Assembly: GCF_018228765.1 (NCBI RefSeq)
Contig: NZ_CP073695.1
Coordinates: 2,589,218-2,653,217, forward strand
Reading direction: 5' to 3'
Origin: Halorubrum ruber
Lineage (GTDB): Archaea; Halobacteriota; Halobacteria; Halobacteriales; Haloferacaceae
Length of the DNA stretch: 64,000 nt
Made by a program: the position numbers and the translations under genes. The notes under the pieces are model-generated. The model had not been told where the DNA came from, searched no databases, and saw only the letters and a program-made list of their open reading frames with translations. Positions 38,681 to 47,538 of the stretch are shown here, piece by piece (the stretch's first letter is position 1; each line of letters opens with the position of its first letter).

Positions 38681-39817
38681 GTGACGACGCTGGTCATCTG
38701 CGTCGACCGCTCGGGGGCGATCGGTCGCGCCACCAACGTCCCGATGCCGGTCGCCGGCTGGGAGGCCGTCCGGTCGCTGGTCACGGACGCCGGGTTAGAC
38801 GACCCCGAGGACGCCAGCGTGAACTGCCTGCTGGAGTCGCTGCGCGTCGCGCGCGACCTCAGGGACGAGCGCGAGGAGTCGGTCGTGGCGGTCGTCTCCG
38901 CCGAGAGCGACACCGCGGTGGGCGCCGACCGCTCTATCGCCTCCCAGCTCGACGACCTCGTGGAGCGGTACGACCCGCGGGCCGCCATCGTCGTCGTCGA
39001 CTCCGCCGAGGACGAGCGGGTCCTCCCGGTCGTCGAGTCGCGGATCCCGGTCGACTCGGTCGACCGCGTCGTCGTCCGCCAGGCCCGGGACATCGAGTCC
39101 ACCTACTACCTGCTCAAGCAGTTCCTCGCCGACGAGCAGCTGCGGTCGACGATACTCGTGCCGTTCGGCGTCGCGCTGCTGCTCGTCCCCGCGCTGTTCT
39201 ACTGGTTCTCCGCCGGCGAGGCGATCGCGGGCGTCGCCGGCCTGCTCGGCGCCGCGCTCCTTTATAAGGGACTCGCGATCGACCGGTTCGTGGCGGGGAT
39301 GCCCGAGCGGGTCCGCGAGGCGCTGTACGCCGGGCAGGTGTCCGTCGTGACGTACGTGGTGGCGGGCGGGCTCGCCTTGGTCGGCGGGTTCTTCGGCTTC
39401 CTCGCCGCCTCGGACCTTGGTCCCGGATCGCCCCGGCTCGTCGAGGTCGTGGAGTTCGCCTACGCGGCGGTTCCGTGGTTCGCGGTCGCGGGCGTGACCG
39501 CGGCCGTCGGACGGCTGCTCGACGAGCTGATCCGCGACGAGGGGATCCGGACGCCGTACCTCAACCTCCCGTTCGTCATCGCCGCGGTCGCCCTCGTCGT
39601 CCGCGGGTTCGCGGGCTACTTCCTCGCGCAGGAGGCGATCCACGAGCCGCTGTCGATGTACGGGATGACGTTGACCCCGGTCCAGCAGCTCGCGGCGTTC
39701 ATCGTCGGCGGCATCGTCGTGTCGCTCGTCGGCGTCAAGGTCGCCAGCGACGTCGGCACCGAGACCCTCGAAGACGTTATCGACGCCGAGCGGGACGCCG
39801 AGGGGCAGCGGGAGTAG
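38681..39817 (+). CDS. DUF373 family membrane protein
   Basis: GTG at 38681 ([15 protein letters not shown]) gives 378 residues; this N-terminus is the DUF373 signature, and the longer upstream frame runs into the TnpB element. A soluble Rossmann-like domain (1-145) is followed by six to seven helices. DUF373 proteins are widespread in archaea with no known function. It is the first gene after TnpB element 2. Confidence 0.85.
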   Translation: MTTLVICVDRSGAIGRATNVPMPVAGWEAVRSLVTDAGLDDPEDASVNCLLESLRVARDLRDEREESVVAVVSAESDTAVGADRSIASQLDDLVERYDPRAAIVVVDSAEDERVLPVVESRIPVDSVDRVVVRQARDIESTYYLLKQFLADEQLRSTILVPFGVALLLVPALFYWFSAGEAIAGVAGLLGAALLYKGLAIDRFVAGMPERVREALYAGQVSVVTYVVAGGLALVGGFFGFLAASDLGPGSPRLVEVVEFAYAAVPWFAVAGVTAAVGRLLDELIRDEGIRTPYLNLPFVIAAVALVVRGFAGYFLAQEAIHEPLSMYGMTLTPVQQLAAFIVGGIVVSLVGVKVASDVGTETLEDVIDAERDAEGQRE

Positions 39818-39882
39818 GGGCGGACCGGACCGCTCGGCGTCCGACCGACCGCCTTTTGTCGGTCGCGGCCGCGTGAGCGGGC

Positions 39883-40707
39883 ATGGACGTGTACGGACTG
39901 ATCGGGAACCCGGTCGGCCACTCGCTGTCGCCGCCGATGCACGAGGCGGGCTACGAGGCGCTCGGCCTCGACGCGCGGTACGTAACCTTCGAGCCGGACG
40001 CCGACGCCGCGGCCGCGGCGATTTCGGGCGCCGCCGACCTCGGCGTCGCGGGGCTCAACGTGACGGTGCCGTTCAAGCGAGACGCCCTCGGCGCGGTCGA
40101 CCCAGCCCCGCTCGCCGAGCGCATCGGCGCCGTCAACACGGTCGACTACGGGCCGGTCAGGGCGGGCGAGACCGACCGGCCGCGCGGCCACAACACCGAC
40201 GCAGCCGGGGTGACGCGGGCGCTCGCGCACCACGACGTGCCCGTCGACGGCCGCGACGCGCTCGTCGTCGGCGCGGGCGGCGCGGGGCGGGCGGCCGCGT
40301 TCGCGCTCGCCGACGCGGGCGCGACGGTCCACGTGGCGAACCGCACCGCGGAGCGCGCGACGGAGTTGGCCGCGGACGTGCCGGACGCGACCGGCGGTGG
40401 CCTCGACGACCTCGCTACCCGCGTCGCGGCCGCCGACCTGCTCGTCAACGCGACGAGCGTGGGGATGGAGGCGCCCGAGGAGACCCCGGTCCCCGCGGAG
40501 CACCTCCACGGCGACCTCGCGGTCCTCGACGCGGTGTACGCGCCGATCGAGACCCGGCTGCTCCGCGATGCCGCCGCCACGGGCGCGACGACCGTCGACG
40601 GCGCGTGGATGCTCCTCTATCAGGGGGTCGAGGCGTTCGAGATCTGGACCGGCGAGGACGCGCCAGTCGAGGCGATGAACGCGGCGTTACGGGCGGAACT
40701 GGAGTGA
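39883..40707 (+). CDS. aroE: Shikimate dehydrogenase
   Basis: The 274-residue protein starts [20 protein letters not shown] (shikimate-binding Ser pair), with the catalytic Lys in NVTVPFK and Asp in GHNTDAAG. The NADP Rossmann motif [13 protein letters not shown] and the C-terminal [18 protein letters not shown] are intact. It reduces 3-dehydroshikimate to shikimate in aromatic amino acid synthesis. The chorismate-using pab genes lie 1.7 kb downstream. Confidence 0.95.
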   Translation: MDVYGLIGNPVGHSLSPPMHEAGYEALGLDARYVTFEPDADAAAAAISGAADLGVAGLNVTVPFKRDALGAVDPAPLAERIGAVNTVDYGPVRAGETDRPRGHNTDAAGVTRALAHHDVPVDGRDALVVGAGGAGRAAAFALADAGATVHVANRTAERATELAADVPDATGGGLDDLATRVAAADLLVNATSVGMEAPEETPVPAEHLHGDLAVLDAVYAPIETRLLRDAAATGATTVDGAWMLLYQGVEAFEIWTGEDAPVEAMNAALRAELE

Positions 40708-40720
40708 CGCGGTAGAGCGA

Positions 40721-41090
40721 TTATTTATAAACGGAACTGCGGCGGCGCGTGCCTGCGAGCGGCCGCCATCGGCGGCCGCGAGGAGCACGCGCGAGGGAGT
40801 CGGCGGTCCGGAGCGGAGCGGAGGACCGCCGACGAGGCTGGGGAGGTGTGAGGTGCTGTGCGGAGCGGTGCGGGGTGGGACTCAAAGGGGCAGCCGTGAG
40901 GCGGGCGCAGGCGAAGTAAGTACCGCAGGGAGCGAACGGGGTGAGCGACCGAGGAACGCAGCGAGCGTGCGCCCGCCTCACGGCTGGGGCTTTGGAGGTG
41001 TTCGCCGCCGATCTGCTGTCAGCTATTTATAAGCGAGCGACTGGAGCTTTGGAGCTATTCGCCGCCGATCTGCTATTAGCTATTTATAAG
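40721..41090 (+). repeat. Structured dispersed element, copy 4
   Basis: Copy 4 lies between aroE and the convergent CopD-like gene. The leading box is TTATTTATAAA (40721-40731), followed by GCGCGTGCCTGCGAG and the tip CGGCCGCCatcGGCGGCCG. The second hairpin has arms GTCGGCGGTCC (40799-40809) and GGACCGCCGAC (40823-40833). The long stem is perfect over 19 bp: CAGCCGTGAGGCGGGCGCA at 40891-40909 pairs with TGCGCCCGCCTCACGGCTG at 40968-40986. Two tail modules follow, each ending in CTATTTATAAGCG. Confidence 0.87.
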
Positions 41091-41137
41091 CGGCCGATGA
41101 CATCTTAAAAGAACCCGACTACCCGAACCAAGCCTCG

Positions 41138-41596
41138 TTAAAACAATCCAGGACTCGCGAGCAGTCCGGCGGTGACGATGAGTCCGACGGAGACCGCCGA
41201 AGCACCGTAGAGGAACGGCTTCGCGTCGCGGGCGGGCTCGCGGAGCTTGCCCGCGTCGAGGCCGTCAGCCAGCTTCGAGCCGCCGACCTCGACGAGCCCG
41301 GTGCCGACGAACCACAGCCCCAGCATCGTCAACACGAGGTGGCCGCGGGGCGTCCCCGTCAGCCCCTCGAACGTGTACAGCGTCCCGGCCATGTGGCCGC
41401 CGGTGGCGACGAACGCGATCGCGCCGATCCGGGTGATCCAGCGCAGACGGCCGACGACCGAGCCGAGCGCGTCGCCGCCGATGTCGCCGCGGAGCGCGGG
41501 CGGAAGGATCGCGAGGGTGACGAACAGCACGCTGCCGACCCAGAGGACGGCGAAGCCGACGTGGACCGACCACATGACCGGATTGAGAACGTCCAT
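41138..41596 (-). CDS. CopD-like/transporter membrane protein
   Basis: ATG at 41596 (MDVLNPVMWSVHVGFAVLWV) is chosen because TTATAAACC at 41621-41629 (minus-strand TATA) sits about 26 bp upstream; an ATG at 41620 lies inside that box. The 152-residue protein has four helices with His in WSVHVG and GGHMAG, like small CopD-type heme or copper membrane proteins. Function is uncertain. Confidence 0.7.
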   Translation of the reverse strand: MDVLNPVMWSVHVGFAVLWVGSVLFVTLAILPPALRGDIGGDALGSVVGRLRWITRIGAIAFVATGGHMAGTLYTFEGLTGTPRGHLVLTMLGLWFVGTGLVEVGGSKLADGLDAGKLREPARDAKPFLYGASAVSVGLIVTAGLLASPGLF

Positions 41597-41726
41597 ACCA
41601 TCGGAACGCGCCGGTCCCACTTATAAACCGGCGGGACGGATCGCCCGACCGTTGCGGCGGGACGGAGGCAACGGTTGGTTGCGGCGGAGAGGGTTTTTAA
41701 ATATCTCGCACGTGTAGCCGCCGGCA

Positions 41727-42344
41727 ATGGCTCTACTCCAGAAGCTCAAAGAGAAGCTCGGATTCGGGAGCGGTTCGGGCGAGCGCGAGTCCGGCGAGAC
41801 GGAAGTGACGGTCGAGCGCGAATCGGAGCCGGCGGCCGACGCGTCCGGGACCGACGGCACCGAGGCGAGCGATCCGGTCGAGGCGACGGAAGCAGCGGCT
41901 AAAGCGGAATCGGCGACTGAACCGGAATCTGCTGAAGAACCGGAATCTACTGAAGAACCGGAATCTACTGAAGAACCGGAATCTGCGGAGAGCGAGGCCG
42001 ACGAGACCGACAAGACCGACGGGGAGGCGGTCGCCGCCGAGACGGAGGCCGCCGCCTCGACCGAGTCGCTCGTCGACGACGAGGGCGCCGATGCGGACGA
42101 GGCGGCCGAGCAGGCGGAGGCCGCGGCGGGCGAAGAGGACGCCGTCGCGGTCGACGACGACGACCGCGGCCCGGACGTCGAGGAGATCAAGGGCATCGGC
42201 CCGGCGTACGCCGAGCGCCTCGCGGAGATCGGCATCGAGACGGTCGACGACCTCGCCGGCGCGGACGCCGCCGCGGTGGCCGAGGGGACGAGCGTCGGCG
42301 AGAACCGCGCCGCGACGTGGATCGACCGCGCGAGCGAGTTCTGA
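41727..42344 (+). CDS. Helix-hairpin-helix protein with long acidic repeat region
   Basis: The 205-residue protein has a short amphipathic N-terminus ([16 protein letters not shown]), an extremely acidic, disordered middle (20-150) and a C-terminal HhH domain ([20 protein letters not shown] then [16 protein letters not shown]), the non-specific DNA-binding fold found in ribosomal S13-like and DNA repair proteins. The middle holds four 18-bp tandem units (41919-41990) encoding EPES(T/A)E. The role is unknown, possibly chromatin or replication related. Confidence 0.8.
   Translation: MALLQKLKEKLGFGSGSGERESGETEVTVERESEPAADASGTDGTEASDPVEATEAAAKAESATEPESAEEPESTEEPESTEEPESAESEADETDKTDGEAVAAETEAAASTESLVDDEGADADEAAEQAEAAAGEEDAVAVDDDDRGPDVEEIKGIGPAYAERLAEIGIETVDDLAGADAAAVAEGTSVGENRAATWIDRASEF
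41919..41990 (+). repeat. Four tandem 18-bp units inside the HhH gene
   Basis: Units GAACCGGAATCTRCTGAA start at 41919, 41937, 41955 and 41973 (the last ends GCGGAG). They encode acidic EPES(T/A)E hexapeptides and are more A/T-rich than the surrounding gene, so recent expansion is likely. Confidence 0.85.
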
Positions 42345-42396
42345 GGGCGGGTCGGGCGACCGCAACTGTTTCGTCGCCTCCGCCGAACGGAGTCCC

Positions 42397-44070
42397 ATGA
42401 GGCGAACGGTACACACCGACCGGGAGCGGTTCCGAGCGGTCGCGGCCGCGGCGCCGGACGGCGCGCGGGTCCCGGTCGAACTCCGGGTCGACGTCGACGA
42501 CCCCTTCGACGCCTACCGCCGGGCGCGCGACGGCCCCGGCGGCGTCTTCTACGAGACGACCGGCGGCCAGTCCGGCTGGGGGTACTTCGGCGTCGACCCG
42601 GTCGAGCGGCTGACCGTCTCCGGCGAGGCGGTCGTCGCGGGCGGTGCGGCCGATCCTGCTGACGAGAGTGACGACCCGCCGTCGACCGGCGACTACCGTC
42701 GCCCGTCACCCTCACTCTCGGCGCTGGAGGGCGTCCTCGACGGCGAGCGGCTGGCGCGCGGCGACTGCGACGTGCCGTACCCCTGCGGCGCGTTCGGCTG
42801 GCTCTCCTACGACGCCGCCCGCGAGCTGGAGGAGTTCCCGCCCGCAGCGCCCGACGGTCCGGGAGCGGTCGACGACCGCGGGCTCCCGCGGCTCCGGGCC
42901 GTCCTCTTCGACCGTGTCGCGGCGTGGGAGTGCCCGGTGGACGGCGACGACGCCGACGCGAACGACGACCCCGTCACGCTTCGAGTGACCGCCTGTCCCC
43001 GCGTCCCGGACGGATTCGACGACCCCGACGCTGACCACGCCGCGCTCGACGCCCTGTTCGACGAGGGGCGGACGCGGGCCGCCGACCTGATAGACCGGAT
43101 CGAGGACGGCGACCCGGCCGCGGGACCGGCGCCGGACCCGACCGCCGAGAGCGCGACCTTCGAGAGCGACGTGGGCCGCGAGGGGTACGCCGACGCGGTC
43201 CGGCGGGTCAAGGAGTACATTCGCGAGGGCGACACGTTCCAGGCGAACGTCTCCCAGCGGCTCACCGCGCCGGCCGCGGTCCACCCGGTCGAGGCGTACG
43301 ACGCGCTCCGGGCAGTGAACCCGGCGCCGTACTCCGGGCTGATCGAGTTCGGCGGCCAGCCGAGCGGCGTCGACCTCGTGAGCGCGAGCCCGGAGCTCCT
43401 CTTGGCGCGCGAGCCGACCGACGACCCCGACCGCGGCGCGCGCCTCGTCACGGAGCCGATAGCGGGGACACGACCGCGAGGGGACACGGACGCCGCCGAC
43501 GCCGGACTGGAGACCGAGCTGACCGGCGACGAGAAGGAGCGCGCCGAACACGCGATGTTGGTCGACCTCGAACGCAACGACCTCGGGAAGGTGTCGCGGT
43601 TCGGCACGGTCGAGGTGAGCGAGTACCGCCGCGTCGACCGGTACAGCGAGGTGATGCACCTCGTGAGCCTGATCGAGGGGGAGGCCCGCCCTGACGCCGG
43701 GTTCGCGGACGCGGTCGCGGCCTGCTTCCCCGGCGGGACCATCACGGGCGCGCCGAAGCCACGGACGATGGAGATCATCGACGAGTTGGAGCCGACGCGC
43801 CGGGGGCCGTACACCGGGTCGATGTTCGCGGCCGGGTTCGACGGGCGCGCGACGCTGAACATCGTCATCCGGACGCTCGTGCGCCACGCGGCGGAGTACC
43901 ACCTCCGGGTCGGCGCGGGGATCGTCCACGACTCCGACCCGGACGCCGAGTACGAGGAGACGCTCGCGAAGGCACGCGCCCTCGTCAGCGCGGTCGACGA
44001 GGCGCTCGCCGCCGGCGGGATGGCGGTCGAGGCCGAGGGTGACCCCGTGGAGGAGGCGGTGGAGCGATGA
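42397..44070 (+). CDS. pabB: Chorismate-binding synthase component I (PabB/TrpE family)
   Basis: ATG at 42397 ([18 protein letters not shown]) gives 557 residues. The C-terminal chorismate-binding domain has [37 protein letters not shown] and [11 protein letters not shown]. The operon with an amidotransferase and a class IV aminotransferase points to aminodeoxychorismate (folate/pterin) synthesis, but PIAGTR is also the TrpE form, since PabB of E. coli has a lysine there. Anthranilate synthase is the alternative. The stop overlaps the next start (ATGA at 44067-44070). Confidence 0.85.
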   Translation: MRRTVHTDRERFRAVAAAAPDGARVPVELRVDVDDPFDAYRRARDGPGGVFYETTGGQSGWGYFGVDPVERLTVSGEAVVAGGAADPADESDDPPSTGDYRRPSPSLSALEGVLDGERLARGDCDVPYPCGAFGWLSYDAARELEEFPPAAPDGPGAVDDRGLPRLRAVLFDRVAAWECPVDGDDADANDDPVTLRVTACPRVPDGFDDPDADHAALDALFDEGRTRAADLIDRIEDGDPAAGPAPDPTAESATFESDVGREGYADAVRRVKEYIREGDTFQANVSQRLTAPAAVHPVEAYDALRAVNPAPYSGLIEFGGQPSGVDLVSASPELLLAREPTDDPDRGARLVTEPIAGTRPRGDTDAADAGLETELTGDEKERAEHAMLVDLERNDLGKVSRFGTVEVSEYRRVDRYSEVMHLVSLIEGEARPDAGFADAVAACFPGGTITGAPKPRTMEIIDELEPTRRGPYTGSMFAAGFDGRATLNIVIRTLVRHAAEYHLRVGAGIVHDSDPDAEYEETLAKARALVSAVDEALAAGGMAVEAEGDPVEEAVER

Positions 44071-44708
44071 CCGGGTCGGCGGCTGAGACGATGAAACGCG
44101 GCTGGCGCCCCGGCGCGGGCGACTCGGACGCCCGGGTCCTCGTCGTCGACAACTACGACTCGTTCGCGTACAACCTCGTCCAGTACGTTGGCGAGGTCGC
44201 CGGCGCGGTGACGGTCCGGCGGAACGACGCGGTCGACCTCGCGGGGATCCGCGCGCTCGATCCCGACGGCGTCGTCGTCTCGCCAGGGCCGGGGACGCCG
44301 GCCGACGCGGGGATTTCGACCGCGGTCTTCGAACTCGACCGGCCCGTGTTCGGCGTCTGCCTCGGCCATCAGGCGCTTTGCGCCAGCCGCGGGAGCCGCG
44401 TCGGCCACGCGCCGGAGGTCGTCCACGGGAAGCCCTCGACGATCACCCACGACGGCGAGGGGGTCTTCGACGGCCTCCCCGACCGCCTGCGCGTCGGCCG
44501 GTACCACTCGCTGTGCGTCGAGCGCGAGGACCTCCCGGACGAACTGGTCGAGACTGCGCGCACCGACGAGGAGCGCGAGGTCGTGATGGGCGTGCGCCAC
44601 CGCGAGAAGCCGCACGTCGGCGTCCAGTTCCACCCGGAGAGCATCCTCACGCCCCGCGGGAAGCGACTGGTCCGGAACTTCGTGGAGGTGTGCGAAGCGC
44701 ATGAGTGA
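44067..44708 (+). CDS. pabA: Glutamine amidotransferase, aminodeoxychorismate/anthranilate synthase component II
   Basis: The 213-residue class I amidotransferase has [24 protein letters not shown], the catalytic Cys in [10 protein letters not shown] and His/Glu in VQFHPES. About 20 extra N-terminal residues precede the fold, so an internal ATG (44091) is also possible. It feeds ammonia to the coupled PabB. Both ends overlap neighbours (ATGA with pabB; its stop lies inside the pabC start region). Confidence 0.9.
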   Translation: MTGSAAETMKRGWRPGAGDSDARVLVVDNYDSFAYNLVQYVGEVAGAVTVRRNDAVDLAGIRALDPDGVVVSPGPGTPADAGISTAVFELDRPVFGVCLGHQALCASRGSRVGHAPEVVHGKPSTITHDGEGVFDGLPDRLRVGRYHSLCVEREDLPDELVETARTDEEREVVMGVRHREKPHVGVQFHPESILTPRGKRLVRNFVEVCEAHE

Positions 44709-45609
44709 CGACCCGCTGCGGTACCACGTCGACGGCGAGCTCGTCCCCGCCGCGGAGGCGACCGTCTCGGTGGAGGACCGCGGGTTCGCCTACGGCGACG
44801 CCGCCTTCGAGACGATGCGCGCGTACGGCGGCGACGTCTTCCGGTGGGAGGCGCACGCCGACCGGCTCGCCGATACCTGCGAGACGCTCGGGCTCGACCA
44901 CGGGATCGCCGACGCGGAGCTAAAGCGGCGGGTCGACGAGACGCTGGCCGCGAACGACCTCGCGGACGCGTACGTCAAGCTCTCGATCTCCCGGGGGGTC
45001 CAGCCCGGCACGCTCGACCCGCAGCCCGAGGTCGATCCCACCGTCGTCGTCATCGCGAAGCCGCTCCCGCGCGGCGGCGTCGGGAGCGATCCGGCCCACG
45101 ACGGCCCGGCCGCGCTCCAGACGACGAAGACGCGCAAGCCGGCGGACCGCGCGCTCCCGGCCGCGGCGAAGACGCACAACTACCTGAACGGAATCGTAGC
45201 CCGGCTCGAACTCCGCGTCACCGGCGCCGACGAGGCGCTGATGCTCGACCCCGACGGAAACGTCGCCGAGGGCGCGACCTCGAACCTCTTCTTCGTCGAC
45301 GGGACCGCCCTCAAGACTCCGTCGCTCGACGGCCCGATCCTCCCCGGAGTCACCAGAGCGACCGTGATCGACATCGCGGAGTCGGAGGGGATCCCGGTCG
45401 AGGAGGGGACGTACGCGCCGGACGCCGTCCGCGAGGCCGACGAGGCCTTCCTCACGAACTCGACGTGGGAGATTCGACCCGTGGAGACCGTCGACGGCAT
45501 CGCGGCCGACGGCGACGGCGAGGGGGTCGCCGGGCCGCTCACGACGCTCCTCTCGCGGCTGTTCGACCGGCGGATCGAAGAGGGGTACTACGACGGCGGG
45601 CGGCTGTAG
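44701..45609 (+). CDS. pabC: Class IV PLP aminotransferase, probable aminodeoxychorismate lyase
   Basis: The 302-residue fold-type IV PLP enzyme has YHVDGELVPAAEATVSVEDR, RGFAYGDAAFETMR, the Schiff-base Lys in AAKTHNYLNGI, EGATSNLFFVDG and LPGVTRATVI. With pabB and pabA upstream, overlapping by 8 bp, it most likely releases 4-aminobenzoate and pyruvate from aminodeoxychorismate. Branched-chain or D-amino acid aminotransferase are alternatives on sequence alone. Confidence 0.87.
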   Translation: MSDDPLRYHVDGELVPAAEATVSVEDRGFAYGDAAFETMRAYGGDVFRWEAHADRLADTCETLGLDHGIADAELKRRVDETLAANDLADAYVKLSISRGVQPGTLDPQPEVDPTVVVIAKPLPRGGVGSDPAHDGPAALQTTKTRKPADRALPAAAKTHNYLNGIVARLELRVTGADEALMLDPDGNVAEGATSNLFFVDGTALKTPSLDGPILPGVTRATVIDIAESEGIPVEEGTYAPDAVREADEAFLTNSTWEIRPVETVDGIAADGDGEGVAGPLTTLLSRLFDRRIEEGYYDGGRL

Positions 45610-45737
45610 TCGGGGGAAGCGGGTCGCCGAAGCGGCCCCTCGGATCACCGCCGGACGGATCCAGCGGGCGGCCGCCGAACCGGTCCGCGAGTCACGCTCG
45701 ACCACACCGTTATCCCGCCGGGAGCCGTAGACGGGGG

Positions 45738-46337
45738 ATGGCAGACGACAAGGACGGACGAGAGAAACAGGCCGCAGACGAGGACCGCCGACAGCGCGAG
45801 CGCGACGTCGAGTCCGAGCTGGAGCGCGGCGACGAGGCCGAGCCCCCGATCGACTCCGACGAGGTCGACGAGTTCGAGGCGGCGCTCGAACCGCTGACGT
45901 TCCCGGCGACGGGCCGCGAGATCGTCGCCGCGGTCGGCGACCGCGAACTGGCGTCGCCCGCTCGCGTGTACACCGTCGCCGACCTGCTCCCCGACGCCGA
46001 TCTCGAGGCGTTCGACACGCCCGCGACCGTCCGGGAACGCGTCCGTCGCCCAGCGGTCGCGGCCGCGATGAAACGGGTCGTCGAGGCGGCTGCGACGCTC
46101 GAGAACGAGGAGTTCGGCCGGTCACAACACGAGGCGTTCGAGCGGACGTTCCGGGCGCTGAGTGACATCGACGAACTCGACGACGAGGAGGGCGTCGAGG
46201 CGATGGCCGACTGGGCCGTCGACCGGATCGCGGAGAAGGAGACGGTCCCCGGGTCGCGGGACCTCCGCCGACAGGCCGCGAAGTACTGTCGGAAGCACGG
46301 CTACGAGGTCCGCGACGACGAGTGGCTCGGCGTCTGA
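45738..46337 (+). CDS. Haloarchaeal conserved hypothetical (DUF5789-like region)
   Basis: The 199-residue soluble protein has a charged N-terminus (1-45), a compact alpha/beta middle (FEAALEPLTFPATGREIVAA through LLPDADLEAFDTPATVRERV) and a helical C-terminus ending ADWAVDRIAEKETVPGSRDL and YEVRDDEWLGV. The middle resembles small haloarchaeal DUF5789 proteins; this is tentative. It has its own start well separated from pabC (128 bp). Confidence 0.7.
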   Translation: MADDKDGREKQAADEDRRQRERDVESELERGDEAEPPIDSDEVDEFEAALEPLTFPATGREIVAAVGDRELASPARVYTVADLLPDADLEAFDTPATVRERVRRPAVAAAMKRVVEAAATLENEEFGRSQHEAFERTFRALSDIDELDDEEGVEAMADWAVDRIAEKETVPGSRDLRRQAAKYCRKHGYEVRDDEWLGV

Positions 46338-46441
46338 GTCGGGCCACAGAGGGAGTCGCGTTCGAGCGACGGAGAATCGGGAATCCCGCGACCGACGCGG
46401 GAACGCACAACGTTCAAGCCGGTCGCCGGCCTCGCTCGGAC

Positions 46442-46912
46442 ATGGACGAGCACCGCCGGATCGCCGGCGTCGAGGAGGTTCCCGAGGAGAGCACGCTGCT
46501 CGCGACGCTCCGACCGACCGACCCGGACGCCGTCGACGAGGGCGAGGGCGACCTCGGGGAGAGCGAGGACGGGGCTCCGGAGGTCGAGGCGATCCTCACG
46601 CGGGCCGCCGGCGAGGTGCGCGCGTTCCGCAACTACTGTCAACACTGGACCGACGTCCGCCTCGACAAGGACGACGGGGCGTTCGTGCGCAACGGCGAGG
46701 TGTTCTGTCAGACACACGGCGCGACGTTCGAGGCCGACGGCGGCTACTGTAACTTCGGCCCCTGCGAGGGCGCCGTCCTCGAATCGGTCGACGTGACGGT
46801 GGCCGACGACGCGGTGTACCTCGACGACGACGCCTACGAGTTCGTCCGGCTCGGCCCCTCGGCCGGAAAAGGCGACGGCAGCGGCTCGCGGATCGACTTC
46901 ACCGGGAACTGA
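46442..46912 (+). CDS. Rieske [2Fe-2S] ferredoxin-like protein
   Basis: The 156-residue protein carries the Rieske ligands CQH (in RNYCQHWTDVRL) and CQTH (in EVFCQTHGATFE), with the usual C-x-H...C-x2-H pattern and 19 residues between. There is no signal or membrane segment, so it is a soluble electron carrier or a component feeding an oxygenase. An Asp/Glu-rich insert (residues 35-48) is halophilic. The start ATG at 46442 is set by the domain boundary. Confidence 0.87.
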   Translation: MDEHRRIAGVEEVPEESTLLATLRPTDPDAVDEGEGDLGESEDGAPEVEAILTRAAGEVRAFRNYCQHWTDVRLDKDDGAFVRNGEVFCQTHGATFEADGGYCNFGPCEGAVLESVDVTVADDAVYLDDDAYEFVRLGPSAGKGDGSGSRIDFTGN

Positions 46913-46946
46913 GGGTCACGGGCCGGGGGACGCGGCGGTCGTTCCG

Positions 46947-47393
46947 TCAGAACCGCGTGCGACCGCCACCCCCGCTCGCGTCGTCGCGGCCGAGCGCCTT
47001 CTTCAAGAAGTTCATCCAGCGCTTCTGATCCGCGGCCTCCTGCCGCTGCTCCTCGGTCTCCGGATCGGGCGCGTCGAGCCCCTCTAACGCCTCCAGCGCG
47101 CGGTCGATGCCGATGATCGACGCCGCCAGCTCCTCGCCTTCCTCGTAGCTCACCTCGTTCTCCTCGATGGGTTCGAGCCGGTCGAGCCGCTCGCGCCGCA
47201 GGTTCCGCTTGGCGCGGTCGACCCGGTCGCGCTCGCCGGGCGGGACCGAGTCGCGGCGCTTGATCTCGAAGACGAACGACCGCAGGTCGATCGCCTCGCC
47301 CTGGATCTCGATCGACTCCGGGATGTCGACGCCGATCGTCGAGGACTCCCGCTCGACCCGTTCCAGGAGCTGTTTTCGCTCGAACTCCTTCAC
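46947..47393 (-). CDS. Haloarchaeal conserved hypothetical (DUF5788-like)
   Basis: The 148-residue, mostly helical, charged protein starts MKEFERKQLLERVERESSTI and ends in a Gly/Arg-rich tail (ASGGGGRTRF). No catalytic motif is visible. RSFVFEIKRRDSVPPGERDR and KRWMNFLKKALG are its most distinctive parts. It converges with the Rieske gene and is divergent from the GT2 gene. Confidence 0.75.
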   Translation of the reverse strand: MKEFERKQLLERVERESSTIGVDIPESIEIQGEAIDLRSFVFEIKRRDSVPPGERDRVDRAKRNLRRERLDRLEPIEENEVSYEEGEELAASIIGIDRALEALEGLDAPDPETEEQRQEAADQKRWMNFLKKALGRDDASGGGGRTRF

Positions 47394-47538
47394 GCCGAGC
47401 CGGTAGGCGGCGGGCGTACTTCGCTCCTTCGCCCCGGGGCGAGGTGAGGTGGCTCCGATCGGGGGTACCGACCGTCAACAGGCCGCGAAATCGACACCAG
47501 ATACGGTTATGCCCTCGCGGCGCCTCCGGGCAGATCGA

